Virus record (IMG/VR): IMGVR_UViG_3300035183_000435
Span: 1 to 38,586 of that record
Length of the DNA stretch: 38,586 nt
Reading direction: 5' to 3' (one strand)
Source of the DNA: a virus
Under the pieces are notes generated by a model. It saw nothing but the letters and a program-made list of their open reading frames with translations. It searched no databases and was not told the DNA's origin. Positions 1 to 6,031 of the stretch are shown piece after piece (position 1 is the stretch's first letter; each line of letters opens with the position of its first letter). The position numbers and the translations under genes are program-made.

Positions 1-95
1 TAACATTCGAAAACGCCATCGATGAATAGTTCTCCCTGTGTGCTGTTTGCTGCCCGGTTCTTGGTGTACAGGTCTAATTGCAGGTCTTTTGCCAT
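1..95 (-). CDS. Partial gene, N-terminus of a possible DUF5675-type phage protein
   Basis: The start codon lies at 95 and the reading frame runs out of the window at base 1, so only 31 residues are visible. They contain GELFIDGVFECY, which resembles the 'GkLyidG.ffCyTLED' signature at the start of DUF5675 proteins found in many phages. The role of that family is not firmly known. The leader is A/T-rich (ATAAACATGGCA) with no Shine-Dalgarno, as is usual in Bacteroidota. The next upstream candidate ends about 30 bp away, so the gene probably belongs to the same transcript. The assignment rests on one motif and needs the missing C-terminal part. Confidence 0.5.
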   Translation of the reverse strand, partial: MAKDLQLDLYTKNRAANSTQGELFIDGVFEC

Positions 96-124
96 GTTTA
101 TAGATTTTGTTTTTATTGATGAAA

Positions 125-211
125 TTACAAGTATTGCGCCTCGCCAAGCATGTTGCCGGCTGCATGTTTTCCGATGTGTATGCTACCGGTGCTGATCTTT
201 CTCATTGTCAT
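125..211 (-). CDS. Putative 28-residue peptide gene
   Basis: This short frame starts MTMRKISTGSIHIG and ends at TAA (125-127). Its ATG overlaps the stop of the upstream gene in an ATGA arrangement, as at most junctions in this block, and it fills a gap that would otherwise be empty. No domain is recognisable. It could be a real translationally coupled micro-gene or a chance frame; coupling is the only support. Confidence 0.3.
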   Translation of the reverse strand: MTMRKISTGSIHIGKHAAGNMLGEAQYL

Positions 212-510
212 TCATCCCCTCCATTTGCAAACATTTCCCGGGCAGCATTCCATGGCCACATACAAGCCTCGTATAATTCACGTACCCGTGTATCTGTTTC
301 TGCTTTATTGATTGCAAATGCGCGGCCACAGTGGAACCATTTTGTTGCGTTGTCAGCGAATTTATCAACCCATTGCTCCCATGATATATGAGGTTTGCAG
401 AATGCCGGGCTGGTGTAACCCTGTTTCTCAAGTATGCGCCGCGCATGTTGAATGCGAAATTCCATGTGTTCGATCTGGTTGCGGTGAATGGATGAAGTTG
501 TGATGCTCAT
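208..510 (-). CDS. Hypothetical phage protein, 100 aa
   Basis: A soluble, mostly helical protein with a Trp-rich C-terminal half (SWEQWVDKFADNATKWF, then MWPWNAAREMF). No motif allows a function to be named. The start at 510 overlaps the stop of the DUF3850 gene (ATGA), so the two are translationally coupled and probably co-regulated. It is part of the compact early block between 0 and about 2.4 kb, downstream of a promoter near 2.47 kb. Confidence 0.7.
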   Translation of the reverse strand: MSITTSSIHRNQIEHMEFRIQHARRILEKQGYTSPAFCKPHISWEQWVDKFADNATKWFHCGRAFAINKAETDTRVRELYEACMWPWNAAREMFANGGDE

Positions 511-956
511 AGTGGTTTTAGTTGAAGTATAACAAATCCGCCATCGAGGGCTGGGTAATCTCTCAATATGTAGGTAATCAAGAACATCAGCACACGGCCA
601 CGCATGTACTGCTGTTTATCAGCATCGTATGGGTGCAGCCGTATCGTATCACCAACCTCGTATGCGCGGTCATTGTACCGCACCTCGAATGTTTTTTCGC
701 CACGTGCAACAGCACTGTAATATGGCTCCACTATTTTCAAATCATGCGTACATGGTTTCCATAGCATACCCCGCTCGTTCCATTCCTTAAACCGGTATTT
801 GCGTGCATCGCCAGGCACAGTTACCAAGAACCCGCGCCCATTTTTGCGCAGAATTACCCTCTTTCTTGCGCTTGGTTCTTCTTGCATTGCGCACTCCCAC
901 GCCCCGCCGTATATGGGTCGTCGGTATTTAAAACCATGTTCCTGTAATGTGCTCAT
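507..956 (-). CDS. DUF3850 (ASCH/PUA-like) domain protein with N-terminal extension
   Basis: The C-terminal half (about residues 74-149) matches the DUF3850 pattern: HDLKIVEPYYSAV, GEKTFEVRYNDRAYEVGD, then a closing strand GGFVILQLKP. DUF3850 belongs to the ASCH/PUA-like superfamily, thought to bind nucleic acid; its role in phages is unproven. The first ~70 residues (YRRPIYGGAWECAMQ, ILRKNGRGFLVTVPG) form a separate basic beta-rich segment I do not recognise. I chose the ATG at 956, which overlaps the upstream stop as ATGA; an in-frame ATG at 968 would add four residues. DUF3850 proteins are often close to 80 residues, so the extension is unusual. Confidence 0.78.
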   Translation of the reverse strand: MSTLQEHGFKYRRPIYGGAWECAMQEEPSARKRVILRKNGRGFLVTVPGDARKYRFKEWNERGMLWKPCTHDLKIVEPYYSAVARGEKTFEVRYNDRAYEVGDTIRLHPYDADKQQYMRGRVLMFLITYILRDYPALDGGFVILQLKPL

Positions 957-1186
957 ATTTCTTTCCATTCAAGTGATTCGCACTGATTTGGTGAATAGCC
1001 CAGACGCTGATGCAGTTTGGCGACCATTTCGGCTGCAAATTTATCGGAGCGGGTCGAACGTATGGTCATTTCGTACCGGTATGGTTTGCCATCCCGCCCA
1101 ATGCCCTTCACCAGTACACGGCTGCGTTTGCTTGGTTTGCCGCCTGTTTTTTGTTTCAGTTGTACCAATGCCATGTCTGTTTTCAT
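953..1186 (-). CDS. Small basic hypothetical protein, 77 aa
   Basis: A Lys/Arg-rich protein. The N-terminal third (VQLKQKTGGKPSKRSRVLVK) looks disordered, and the rest (KPYRYEMTIRSTRSDKF, then AAEMVAKLHQRLGY) could fold as two strands and a helix. The charge suggests nucleic-acid contact, but there is no diagnostic motif. It overlaps its neighbours on both sides by 4 bp (ATGA), so it is embedded in a translationally coupled chain. Confidence 0.7.
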   Translation of the reverse strand: MKTDMALVQLKQKTGGKPSKRSRVLVKGIGRDGKPYRYEMTIRSTRSDKFAAEMVAKLHQRLGYSPNQCESLEWKEI

Positions 1187-1455
1187 GTTTGCGATTTTTT
1201 GAAATCTTTTTTCGCCTGCTTCTCACCGCGTATCTGTTCCCATGCCGTGCGTGCCACAATCCACAGCCCGGTGCCCATTGCCAGCAATGCTACAACCACA
1301 ACTACGGCGGCAATTCCAGCCCATAGGGGGAAGAGCATCCAAAACCACGGCAAATCAGGGTACAATGTCAATTTCAGCACAGCCATAGCAATGAATGCCA
1401 CAACACTCAAGGCCATCAGTCCGAAACGGACATTCGATTTACTATTGTTTATCAT
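1183..1455 (-). CDS. Small membrane protein with two transmembrane helices
   Basis: Ninety residues from the ATG at 1455. Two hydrophobic stretches are clear: FGLMALSVVAFIAMAVLKL (residues ~10-29) and an Ala/Val-rich stretch from FWMLFPLWAGIAAVVVVV to about residue 66. The tail QIRGEKQAKKDFKKSQT is strongly basic and likely cytoplasmic. A longer frame up to 1539 lies wholly inside the preceding gene and adds a Cys/Arg-rich segment unlike a real N-terminus, so I reject that start. The first 14 bp overlap the upstream gene. It might be an accessory inner-membrane protein; nothing shows a specific task. Confidence 0.65.
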   Translation of the reverse strand: MINNSKSNVRFGLMALSVVAFIAMAVLKLTLYPDLPWFWMLFPLWAGIAAVVVVVALLAMGTGLWIVARTAWEQIRGEKQAKKDFKKSQT

Positions 1456-1993
1456 GGTTCGGAGTTTCTTGAGTCGTCTGTTCCAGTGGCATGATGTATT
1501 CCGGCGCAACTTGCAGCAAGAACAATCGGCGGCTGCCATCCTGTGGTGCCCCTGGTTGTATGCCGGTGCGCTGTCTGATGTATGCCAGTATTTCGGGCGT
1601 TAATCCCATTGCATCATCAACCTGTACATGATATACCAGTTGTGGCAATGGGTTGGCGCGGATGAGCGTCATTTGATGAACCACACCCCGCACTGGCAGC
1701 GGTTCCTCTTTCGGGTCTTCCGGCGTATGACCCTCAGCTGGTTTAACCAGCATCAGTAGCACAGGGCTTCCAGGTTGTATGTAACTGCTCAACGCCGGTG
1801 GGTTGTATAGTACACGGTACTGGCGTACACCGGGAGCGGAGTTTTCATTGAATAACTGCAATACGCCGCTGCGTTTCAATGATTGGAATACATTTTCCTT
1901 TAGCGTCTGCAATGTCTGCTGCTCTGTGCCCTTTTCGTCAGGAACGTACGAAAGGGTGAAAGCCATCTGCTGAGTTGGGTCGATTTTATTCAT
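1442..1993 (-). CDS. Hypothetical protein, 183 aa
   Basis: Soluble, mixed alpha/beta protein starting MNKIDPTQQMAFTLSY. It has a Pro/Glu-rich linker (PAEGHTPEDPKEEPLPV) near the middle, a strand-rich following segment (RANPLPQLVYHVQVDD), and a Gln/Thr-rich end. The ATG at 1993 overlaps the stop of the preceding frame as ATGA, so I prefer it over an upstream in-frame ATG at 2017. No family is recognised. It sits in the coupled early block. Confidence 0.65.
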   Translation of the reverse strand: MNKIDPTQQMAFTLSYVPDEKGTEQQTLQTLKENVFQSLKRSGVLQLFNENSAPGVRQYRVLYNPPALSSYIQPGSPVLLMLVKPAEGHTPEDPKEEPLPVRGVVHQMTLIRANPLPQLVYHVQVDDAMGLTPEILAYIRQRTGIQPGAPQDGSRRLFLLQVAPEYIMPLEQTTQETPNHDKQ

Positions 1994-2142
1994 CGCTTTT
2001 GTTTTGAATCTCTCCACAGCCCACTATCCATGCCAGCCACGGCATAGAAATGCAACCTCTGCCCGGGTTGGCGTTCCGGTACTGTTGGCAGTTTGCAACG
2101 GATGCACGTTTCGTGGGCATATTTCGAGAATGTGCTGTTTAT
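1990..2142 (-). CDS. Putative small CxxC protein with a non-ATG start
   Basis: A 50-residue frame fills the gap between two genes. It contains HETCIRCKLPTVPERQ, with one CxxC pair, and ends DSGLWRDSKQKR. Its stop overlaps the next ATG (1993) in the ATGA arrangement used throughout this block, and the composition is protein-like. The frame has no ATG, GTG or TTG between its upstream stop (about 2220) and the conserved-looking part. The only positional candidate is ATA at 2142, overlapping the upstream TAA. Alternatives are a frameshift out of the preceding gene, a base error, or a chance frame. Confidence 0.35.
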   Translation of the reverse strand: MNSTFSKYAHETCIRCKLPTVPERQPGQRLHFYAVAGMDSGLWRDSKQKR

Positions 2143-2411
2143 GATGTTTGGAAAATTGCCATGTGCTGATGGCGCAGTTCCATTTCTCTGATGTCGGCCA
2201 CGGCCAGTGCGCCAACAAAATCACTCGCCAGTATGTGGTCACGTATTTTGGCGGCTGCCAAGTCTGCGGCCTCGGCCAGCATTTTGTAGGCTTCTGATTT
2301 ACATTCAGTAAACCCAGCGACATACCTCGCCATTGCGCCAGCTCGCATCAGTTCAAGCCTGTCCAGTGCAGCCTCGGCCATTTCTTTTCGAGAATTTGTT
2401 TCTATGTCCAT
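2139..2411 (-). CDS. Small helical hypothetical protein, 90 aa
   Basis: An Ala/Glu-rich, almost wholly helical protein (ALDRLELMRAGAMARYV, MLAEAADLAAAKIRDHI). No motif assigns a role. It is the first gene downstream of a promoter-like block at 2435-2498 that is shared with the region at 12.5 kb. The ATG at 2411 leaves a leader of about 50 nt. Confidence 0.65.
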   Translation of the reverse strand: MDIETNSRKEMAEAALDRLELMRAGAMARYVAGFTECKSEAYKMLAEAADLAAAKIRDHILASDFVGALAVADIREMELRHQHMAIFQTS

Positions 2412-2434
2412 TGTGCTCAGTTGTTAAATGTTTT

Positions 2435-2498
2435 GCCGCTAAGTAATCGAGTTTATATGTTCCGTGCAAATTTATTTTCAATTTTTGGTAAATTATTC
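2435..2498 (-). promoter_or_regulatory. Promoter block A, duplicated at 12464-12527
   Basis: By eye, 57 of 64 bases match the block at 12464-12527. On the minus strand it contains a Bacteroidota-style -7 box TAAATTTG (2467-2474), an upstream AT-rich segment AATTTACCAAAAATTG, and a conserved transcribed leader ending TTACTTAGCGGC. It precedes the gene starting at 2411. No convincing -33 TTTG is seen at the usual distance, so the conserved AATTTAC segment may replace it or bind a regulator. Confidence 0.65.
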
Positions 2499-2524
2499 AT
2501 GCAAATCTCTGACGTTCAATCTGA

Positions 2525-2896
2525 TTATTTTATTTCCTCAACAATTATTTCCGCCCGCTCCTCTTTTTTCGAGGCCACCTTTATTTGCAGCGGCCTAAAT
2601 TCCCCAATGATACGCGGGTTGTCATCGGTAATAATACCACACGCCACCAGTGCATCGCCGATATGTTTGAAACTGGCGCAATGGTTATCCCAATCCATCA
2701 GTATAATCCTGTAACCAATGTATGTCACGCGCACCATGCCCGGTAACAATGGACACGCCCCTGGGCGGCGCTGGGATGCGATGTATTGCACGTACCTGTC
2801 TTTCCGCACTGCAGCCGCCCGGTAATGCTCGCGCATTAACCCATCCGAACTGTTCAGTCCCGGTATGCGCTCTGGGATAATGAATTTATGTTTCAT
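2525..2896 (-). CDS. rusA: RusA-like Holliday-junction resolvase
   Basis: The central segment LMDWDNHCASFKHIGDALV followed by IITDDNPRIIGEF is the RusA core. It supplies the acidic residues D68, D70 and D91 (with D92), which correspond to the metal-binding aspartates of RusA. The C-terminal KKEERAEIIVEEI strand also fits. RusA dimers cut four-way junctions symmetrically, usually to resolve phage recombination or replication intermediates before packaging. Its 123 residues match the family's usual length of about 120. It overlaps the MazG-like gene by 4 bp (ATGA). Together with the recombinase genes at 7.5-9.7 kb it completes a phage recombination set. Confidence 0.88.
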   Translation of the reverse strand: MKHKFIIPERIPGLNSSDGLMREHYRAAAVRKDRYVQYIASQRRPGACPLLPGMVRVTYIGYRIILMDWDNHCASFKHIGDALVACGIITDDNPRIIGEFRPLQIKVASKKEERAEIIVEEIK

Positions 2897-3369
2897 GGCC
2901 TGTATGAGATTTGTGAATACACTGCAGCCTCCAATTCAATGTCGAGCACCCGGCATAGTGCAAACAAATTGCCAAGCGCCTCGCCGAGGTGTTGCCGTTT
3001 GAAAGCTGCATACTTACCGTCGACAATGCTACGAATCACCGTAAAACATGCCAACGATATATCAATACCTGCGCCAGCCTTATATGCGGATCGGAGTTCT
3101 GCATCGAAGTATTTCCATGCACTGGTCGGTGTGTTCAGATTATCGGCCACCAGCGTGCCAATGTGTATTGCAGCTGTAACAAACATGCGCCGTGCATCAT
3201 CCAGCTGCTCCACATCACCCTCCATATATGCATCAACTTCACCTGCAGCCATTGCCAATGCGTGCATAGCCTGCAGCGCACGCTCTTGATAGGTGTATCG
3301 ACCTGTTCCCATGCCATGCGTGTATTCACGGCACCGGTGCGTGAATTTCAAAAACTCTTTCTCGTTCAT
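2893..3369 (-). CDS. MazG-like all-alpha NTP pyrophosphohydrolase candidate
   Basis: An all-helical protein of 158 residues. The segment HLGEALGNLFALCRVLDIELEAAV (about 126-149) resembles the MazG helix 'ELGDvLwyla.la..lgidLeea'. An earlier acidic helix (AAGEVDAYMEGDVEQLDDA) could supply the other metal-binding glutamates. MazG-type enzymes hydrolyse (d)NTPs or (p)ppGpp-like nucleotides, and phage copies are thought to adjust nucleotide pools. The exact ExxE-ExxD set is not perfect, so activity is uncertain. It is coupled to rusA downstream and the winged-helix gene upstream. Confidence 0.5.
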   Translation of the reverse strand: MNEKEFLKFTHRCREYTHGMGTGRYTYQERALQAMHALAMAAGEVDAYMEGDVEQLDDARRMFVTAAIHIGTLVADNLNTPTSAWKYFDAELRSAYKAGAGIDISLACFTVIRSIVDGKYAAFKRQHLGEALGNLFALCRVLDIELEAAVYSQISYRP

Positions 3370-3686
3370 AAACCAAGTTCTAATTGTCCGAACTGTGAAA
3401 CCAAACGCCAGCAGGCTATCATCTTACCATACGCCCCGGTGCGCTGTTCCTGTGTTTTAACCAAATGCCCGCGGTTTGTCAAATTGCTAATCGCCCGGCG
3501 TATACTGGTAATTGGGACCATCGGCAAATTCACAGCCCTGTGTACTTCCTCCGGTGTATATGCCTTCCCGGCGTTGCGCATGAAAAATGCCAATATAATT
3601 TCTTCCTGTGTTTGAGCCTTCTGTTCGCTGCGCTGCAATACAGCGCCATGCTCATTGTTTGTGTTGTGGTAACTTGTCGGATACAT
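3366..3686 (-). CDS. Winged-helix DNA-binding protein
   Basis: After a polar N-terminus, residues ~26-100 form a typical winged helix: an opening helix (QEEIILAFFMRNAGK), YTPEEVHRAVNLP, a recognition-like helix ITSIRRAISNLTNRGHLV, and a wing (KTQEQRTGAYGKMIACWRLV). It may act in replication initiation or regulation of the early block; it is too small to be a full initiator. The start overlaps the preceding gene by 35 bp, more than its neighbours do. No later Met keeps the whole domain, so I retain 3686. Confidence 0.65.
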   Translation of the reverse strand: MYPTSYHNTNNEHGAVLQRSEQKAQTQEEIILAFFMRNAGKAYTPEEVHRAVNLPMVPITSIRRAISNLTNRGHLVKTQEQRTGAYGKMIACWRLVSQFGQLELGL

Positions 3687-4164
3687 GTTCGCTCAGTTTA
3701 TTGTTGATGAATTTTTCCAAATTAAATTCCCTGGATGCCATTGTTTTCAATGTATCGAAAACAGCATCCCGGCGGTATCGGTATTCCACCGCATCCATCG
3801 CCTCACCGGCATCCAATGCTGCCAGTAACCGGCGGGTCTCATTCATTCCAGCGTGTCGCAATTCCTTTGCCTCCGCACGCACCTGTGCGCGTGCCTTATC
3901 CATCAACTTATCCCGCTGTGTGTCGGTGTGTTTTATCAGCCCCAGTTGTTTGAAGAAATCAAATATGGCACTATGTCCGTGTTCCATTTTCAGCACCCCT
4001 GTTTTCTGTAATATGGCGTATGGCTGCAGTATGCATACCTCTATCCAGTTGCGGCGTATGCGTTCCTTTTCATCGAGTGTAATTGTGCGCTCCTTTGGCA
4101 GCGGATATGGGCATACCTCTGGGCGAATCTTCAATGATGGTGCGTTGCGGCGTATTGTTGTCAT
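3652..4164 (-). CDS. Hypothetical protein of the replication block, 170 aa
   Basis: A charged, mainly helical protein. It has a basic N-terminus (RRNAPSLKIRPEVCPYPLP), a central segment KMEHGHSAIFDFFKQLGLI, then long amphipathic helices (KLMDKARAQVRAEAKELRH). It lies 15 bp after the helicase-loader gene, so a link to replication is plausible by position only. No family is recognised. Confidence 0.65.
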   Translation of the reverse strand: MTTIRRNAPSLKIRPEVCPYPLPKERTITLDEKERIRRNWIEVCILQPYAILQKTGVLKMEHGHSAIFDFFKQLGLIKHTDTQRDKLMDKARAQVRAEAKELRHAGMNETRRLLAALDAGEAMDAVEYRYRRDAVFDTLKTMASREFNLEKFINNKLSEHVSDKLPQHKQ

Positions 4165-4179
4165 GTGTATGCGAATTTA

Positions 4180-4797
4180 TTATTTTCTTAGCGATGATCC
4201 ATAAACTTTAATCAGGTTAAACATTTCCCGAAACCTGTCGCGCACCCTGGCATCGTATTTTTCCTCGATTTGCGACGGTGTGAGGTTGGTGGTGGCGTGT
4301 GTTATCATGCCCTTCTGTTTTGCCAAGTCATACCTGTCAAGTAAGATTTCCCGCATGATTTGGAATTTGTTACCATACAGGGCGCTCTCTTCCGGTTCCA
4401 AACCAAGGTCATCGAAACAATACTGGCGCGGATGAAATCCTATGCTGCCGATACCAATAACTTCAACCATGCAGAATGATTGGCGGGTGTATTTGTCGAT
4501 GGCACCTGTGGCATCTTTATCCGCCAATGCATCCCGCACAATGTCCCGGCATGGAACCACATGGAATAACCCCGTCATTCGTGCCATAATGCGCATTACA
4601 GTCGTTTTCCCGGTGCCAGGGCTACCTTCCAGTATCAGACCCTTAGATAATGCGAGGCCGCACGTTTCATCGCGTAGGAAATACCGCAACACCTGCTCAT
4701 ACAGTTCCGTGTTTTCATTGGTTAACTTGAACTCGGGCATCACTTGCTGGCCGTACTGTGGCAATGCAGCCCAGTATCTATCAAAATTGCTCTTCAT
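4180..4797 (-). CDS. DnaC-like AAA+ helicase loader
   Basis: An AAA+ ATPase of 205 residues. Numbering from the GTG at 4803: Walker A is GSPGTGKT (60-67), Walker B is YCFDDLG (128-134), a sensor-1-like TTN is at 171-173, and an arginine-rich RVRDRFREM helix is at 186-194. This matches the DnaC/IstB group of loaders that place the replicative helicase on origin DNA; here the helicase would come from the host or lie outside the window. I prefer the ATG at 4797. The gene overlaps the initiator gene by 17 bp, the same order as an O/P- or DnaT/DnaC-type pair. IstB-type transposition helpers are excluded by context. Confidence 0.85.
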   Translation of the reverse strand: MKSNFDRYWAALPQYGQQVMPEFKLTNENTELYEQVLRYFLRDETCGLALSKGLILEGSPGTGKTTVMRIMARMTGLFHVVPCRDIVRDALADKDATGAIDKYTRQSFCMVEVIGIGSIGFHPRQYCFDDLGLEPEESALYGNKFQIMREILLDRYDLAKQKGMITHATTNLTPSQIEEKYDARVRDRFREMFNLIKVYGSSLRK

Positions 4798-5752
4798 TGG
4801 CACCGCGTGTTATGTTCTTGTTGGTCGATGAGCTCCCCTGTTTGCGCAGCTTCCACGTGCGCACTGCAGCCTGCCAGTCCTTCATTCCAGTCTTGCCAAC
4901 CTTCCACCCTTTGCTGGTGTAAAACGATATGAATTGCTCGCTTTCCAGTGTACAGTCACCGGGGTATTGTATCTCGCGCATGTAGTCGGCAACTTCCGTC
5001 GCCGTTGGTTTTTTAAATTTTTTTTCCCCCTTATTATTAATAGTAGTATTATTATTAGATATATACTTATTATCTATATTATTATCTATATAAGAGGTGG
5101 GCGATTTTTTTTTCGCGCTGCTACCTCGTGCTGCTGGTTGATTATTTTGCATTTGATTTTCAACGTTTTGTAAATTTCGCGCTGCCCCCCCGTGCTGCTC
5201 CTTTTCAAAGTCCATCAGCGCCATCTGTAAATCTGTCAATCCTGCACCAGTATTGAGTTCCTCTGTTTTCGTGCTGCTCATCTGTGCAGCTACATCAATA
5301 GTCGGCATAGTTGGAATTGGCACAGTGTTGATTTGTGCAGGGGTTGAGTTGACACGCTGCGTGTATAGTTCCACCATGCGCGCGAACCCTTTCTTGGCAC
5401 CATGAGAGGCGTTAATGGCATTTTGTTTAGCGCGTTCCCGCGCGTGTATCATCTCAGGTATCAGATAACAGCCCTGATAATCTTGGTAAACTAATCGCGC
5501 CATCAACAGTTCATCCATCAATGCCTCACATCTGTCTGCAGGCATACCGACCATAGCAGCAATGCGTTCGATTTTCAAAGTGTTACCATTTATACGGGCA
5601 TGACCGTATGGACTGCCTTCGATCATTATCAAACACAGCTCTATAAACAGTGCCCTGGCTTCGAATGAGCACGCCCGCAAGCGTAGGTCATTTCTCCACG
5701 TGCGGGCGCGTATCTTTAGAAATCCGGGTTTCTTGTCATTTCCGAAAAGCAT
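4781..5752 (-). CDS. Replication initiator (lambda O / DnaT-like) that carries the likely origin
   Basis: 323 residues. The N-terminal ~100 (FLKIRARTWRNDLRLRACS, EARALFIELCLIMIEG, INGNTLKIERIAAMVGM) resemble the winged-helix domain of phage replisome organisers. A poorly structured, Asn/Thr-rich linker follows (YIDNNIDNKYISNNNTTINN). The C-terminal ~70 residues (TATEVADYMREIQYPGD, FISFYTSKGWKVGKTGM, KDWQAAVRTWKLRKQ) match the DnaT-like domain that contacts a helicase or its loader. The loader gene follows directly. The linker is coded by an AT-rich tract next to iteron-like repeats, so gene and origin seem combined. I chose 5752 because the longer frame from 5803 enters a tRNA-like locus. Confidence 0.8.
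   Translation of the reverse strand: MLFGNDKKPGFLKIRARTWRNDLRLRACSFEARALFIELCLIMIEGSPYGHARINGNTLKIERIAAMVGMPADRCEALMDELLMARLVYQDYQGCYLIPEMIHARERAKQNAINASHGAKKGFARMVELYTQRVNSTPAQINTVPIPTMPTIDVAAQMSSTKTEELNTGAGLTDLQMALMDFEKEQHGGAARNLQNVENQMQNNQPAARGSSAKKKSPTSYIDNNIDNKYISNNNTTINNKGEKKFKKPTATEVADYMREIQYPGDCTLESEQFISFYTSKGWKVGKTGMKDWQAAVRTWKLRKQGSSSTNKNITRGANEEQF
5008..5093. other. AT-rich tract, likely DNA-unwinding element of the origin
   Basis: This stretch is almost pure A/T apart from one CCCCC run, with TATTATTATTAGATATATAC-type sequence. It sits inside the initiator gene beside short direct repeats. Because coding sequence around it is about 45% GC, the bias is striking. In lambda, phage P22-type and related origins, an AT-rich segment next to initiator iterons is where strands first open. 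Here the call rests on position and composition. Confidence 0.6.
5111..5278. repeat. Iteron-like direct repeats inside the initiator gene
   Basis: Two 25-bp copies lie at 5111-5135 and 5175-5199 and differ at three positions. Each is built of two tandem versions of TCGYGCTGCT 13 bp apart. A further single half-copy is at 5269-5278 (TCGTGCTGCT). They lie immediately beside the AT-rich tract and give different amino-acid contexts (RGSSAK, HGGAARN), so repetition is not explained by protein repeats alone. They are probably binding sites for the encoded initiator. Confidence 0.6.
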
Positions 5753-5776
5753 ACCAGTAAAACCTATTTTGTTTGG

Positions 5777-5852
5777 TGGCATCGGGAGGATTCGAACCTC
5801 CAATCACATTGCGCAACTGAGCAGAAACACAGTGTTACCCGTTTGCGATGCC
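5777..5852 (-). tRNA. tRNA-like locus with intact acceptor and T arms, isotype unclear
   Basis: A perfect 7-bp acceptor stem (GGCATCG with CGATGCC), a perfect T arm (GGAGG-TTCGAAT-CCTCC), discriminator A and an encoded CCA (5774-5776) are present. The 44 nt between acceptor and T arm do not fold into a normal D arm and 7-nt anticodon arm by hand. The best anticodon-arm candidate (CTGTG/CTCAG) has a T-T mismatch and a 6-nt loop TTTCTG. It is either a decayed tRNA, a tRNA with a structure I could not solve, or a tRNA-like element. The first bases overlap nothing coding if the initiator starts at 5752. Confidence 0.5.
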
Positions 5853-5878
5853 GTTGGCGCGAATATACGCCGATTTTG

Positions 5879-5951
5879 TAGCGGGAGCAGGATTCGAACC
5901 TGCGACCTGTGGATTATGAATCCACTGTGCTGACCTCTGCACTATCCCGCA
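5879..5951 (-). tRNA. tRNA with CAT anticodon (Met type)
   Basis: A full cloverleaf of 73 nt. The acceptor is TGCGGGA with TCCCGCT, the D arm GTGC/GCAC with loop AGAGGTCA, the anticodon arm GTGGA-TTCATAA-TCCAC, the variable loop AGGTC, and the T arm GCAGG-TTCGAAT-CCTGC. The 1:72 position is a T-T mismatch, which resembles the unpaired 1:72 of initiator tRNAs. The anticodon stem lacks the three G-C pairs of initiators, so it could instead be elongator Met or, with lysidine, Ile-CAU. The 3' end is followed by CA rather than an encoded CCA. Confidence 0.88.
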
Positions 5952-6031
5952 ATGTGATGGCTCCAGTTAAACCATAGCAGTATAGTAAGCGTACACCCTG
6001 GCGCCACCATATTGTTCACCTGTTGTTGCGC

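Noticed and set aside
183-446. An 87-codon minus-strand frame inside the gene at 208-510
   Set aside because: It is nested almost entirely in a gene with ATGA coupling on both sides and shows no domain.
2024-2323. A 99-codon minus-strand frame overlapping the gene at 2139-2411
   Set aside because: It covers most of a better helical gene in another frame, has Trp/His-rich shadow-like composition, and does not join its neighbours by coupled starts.
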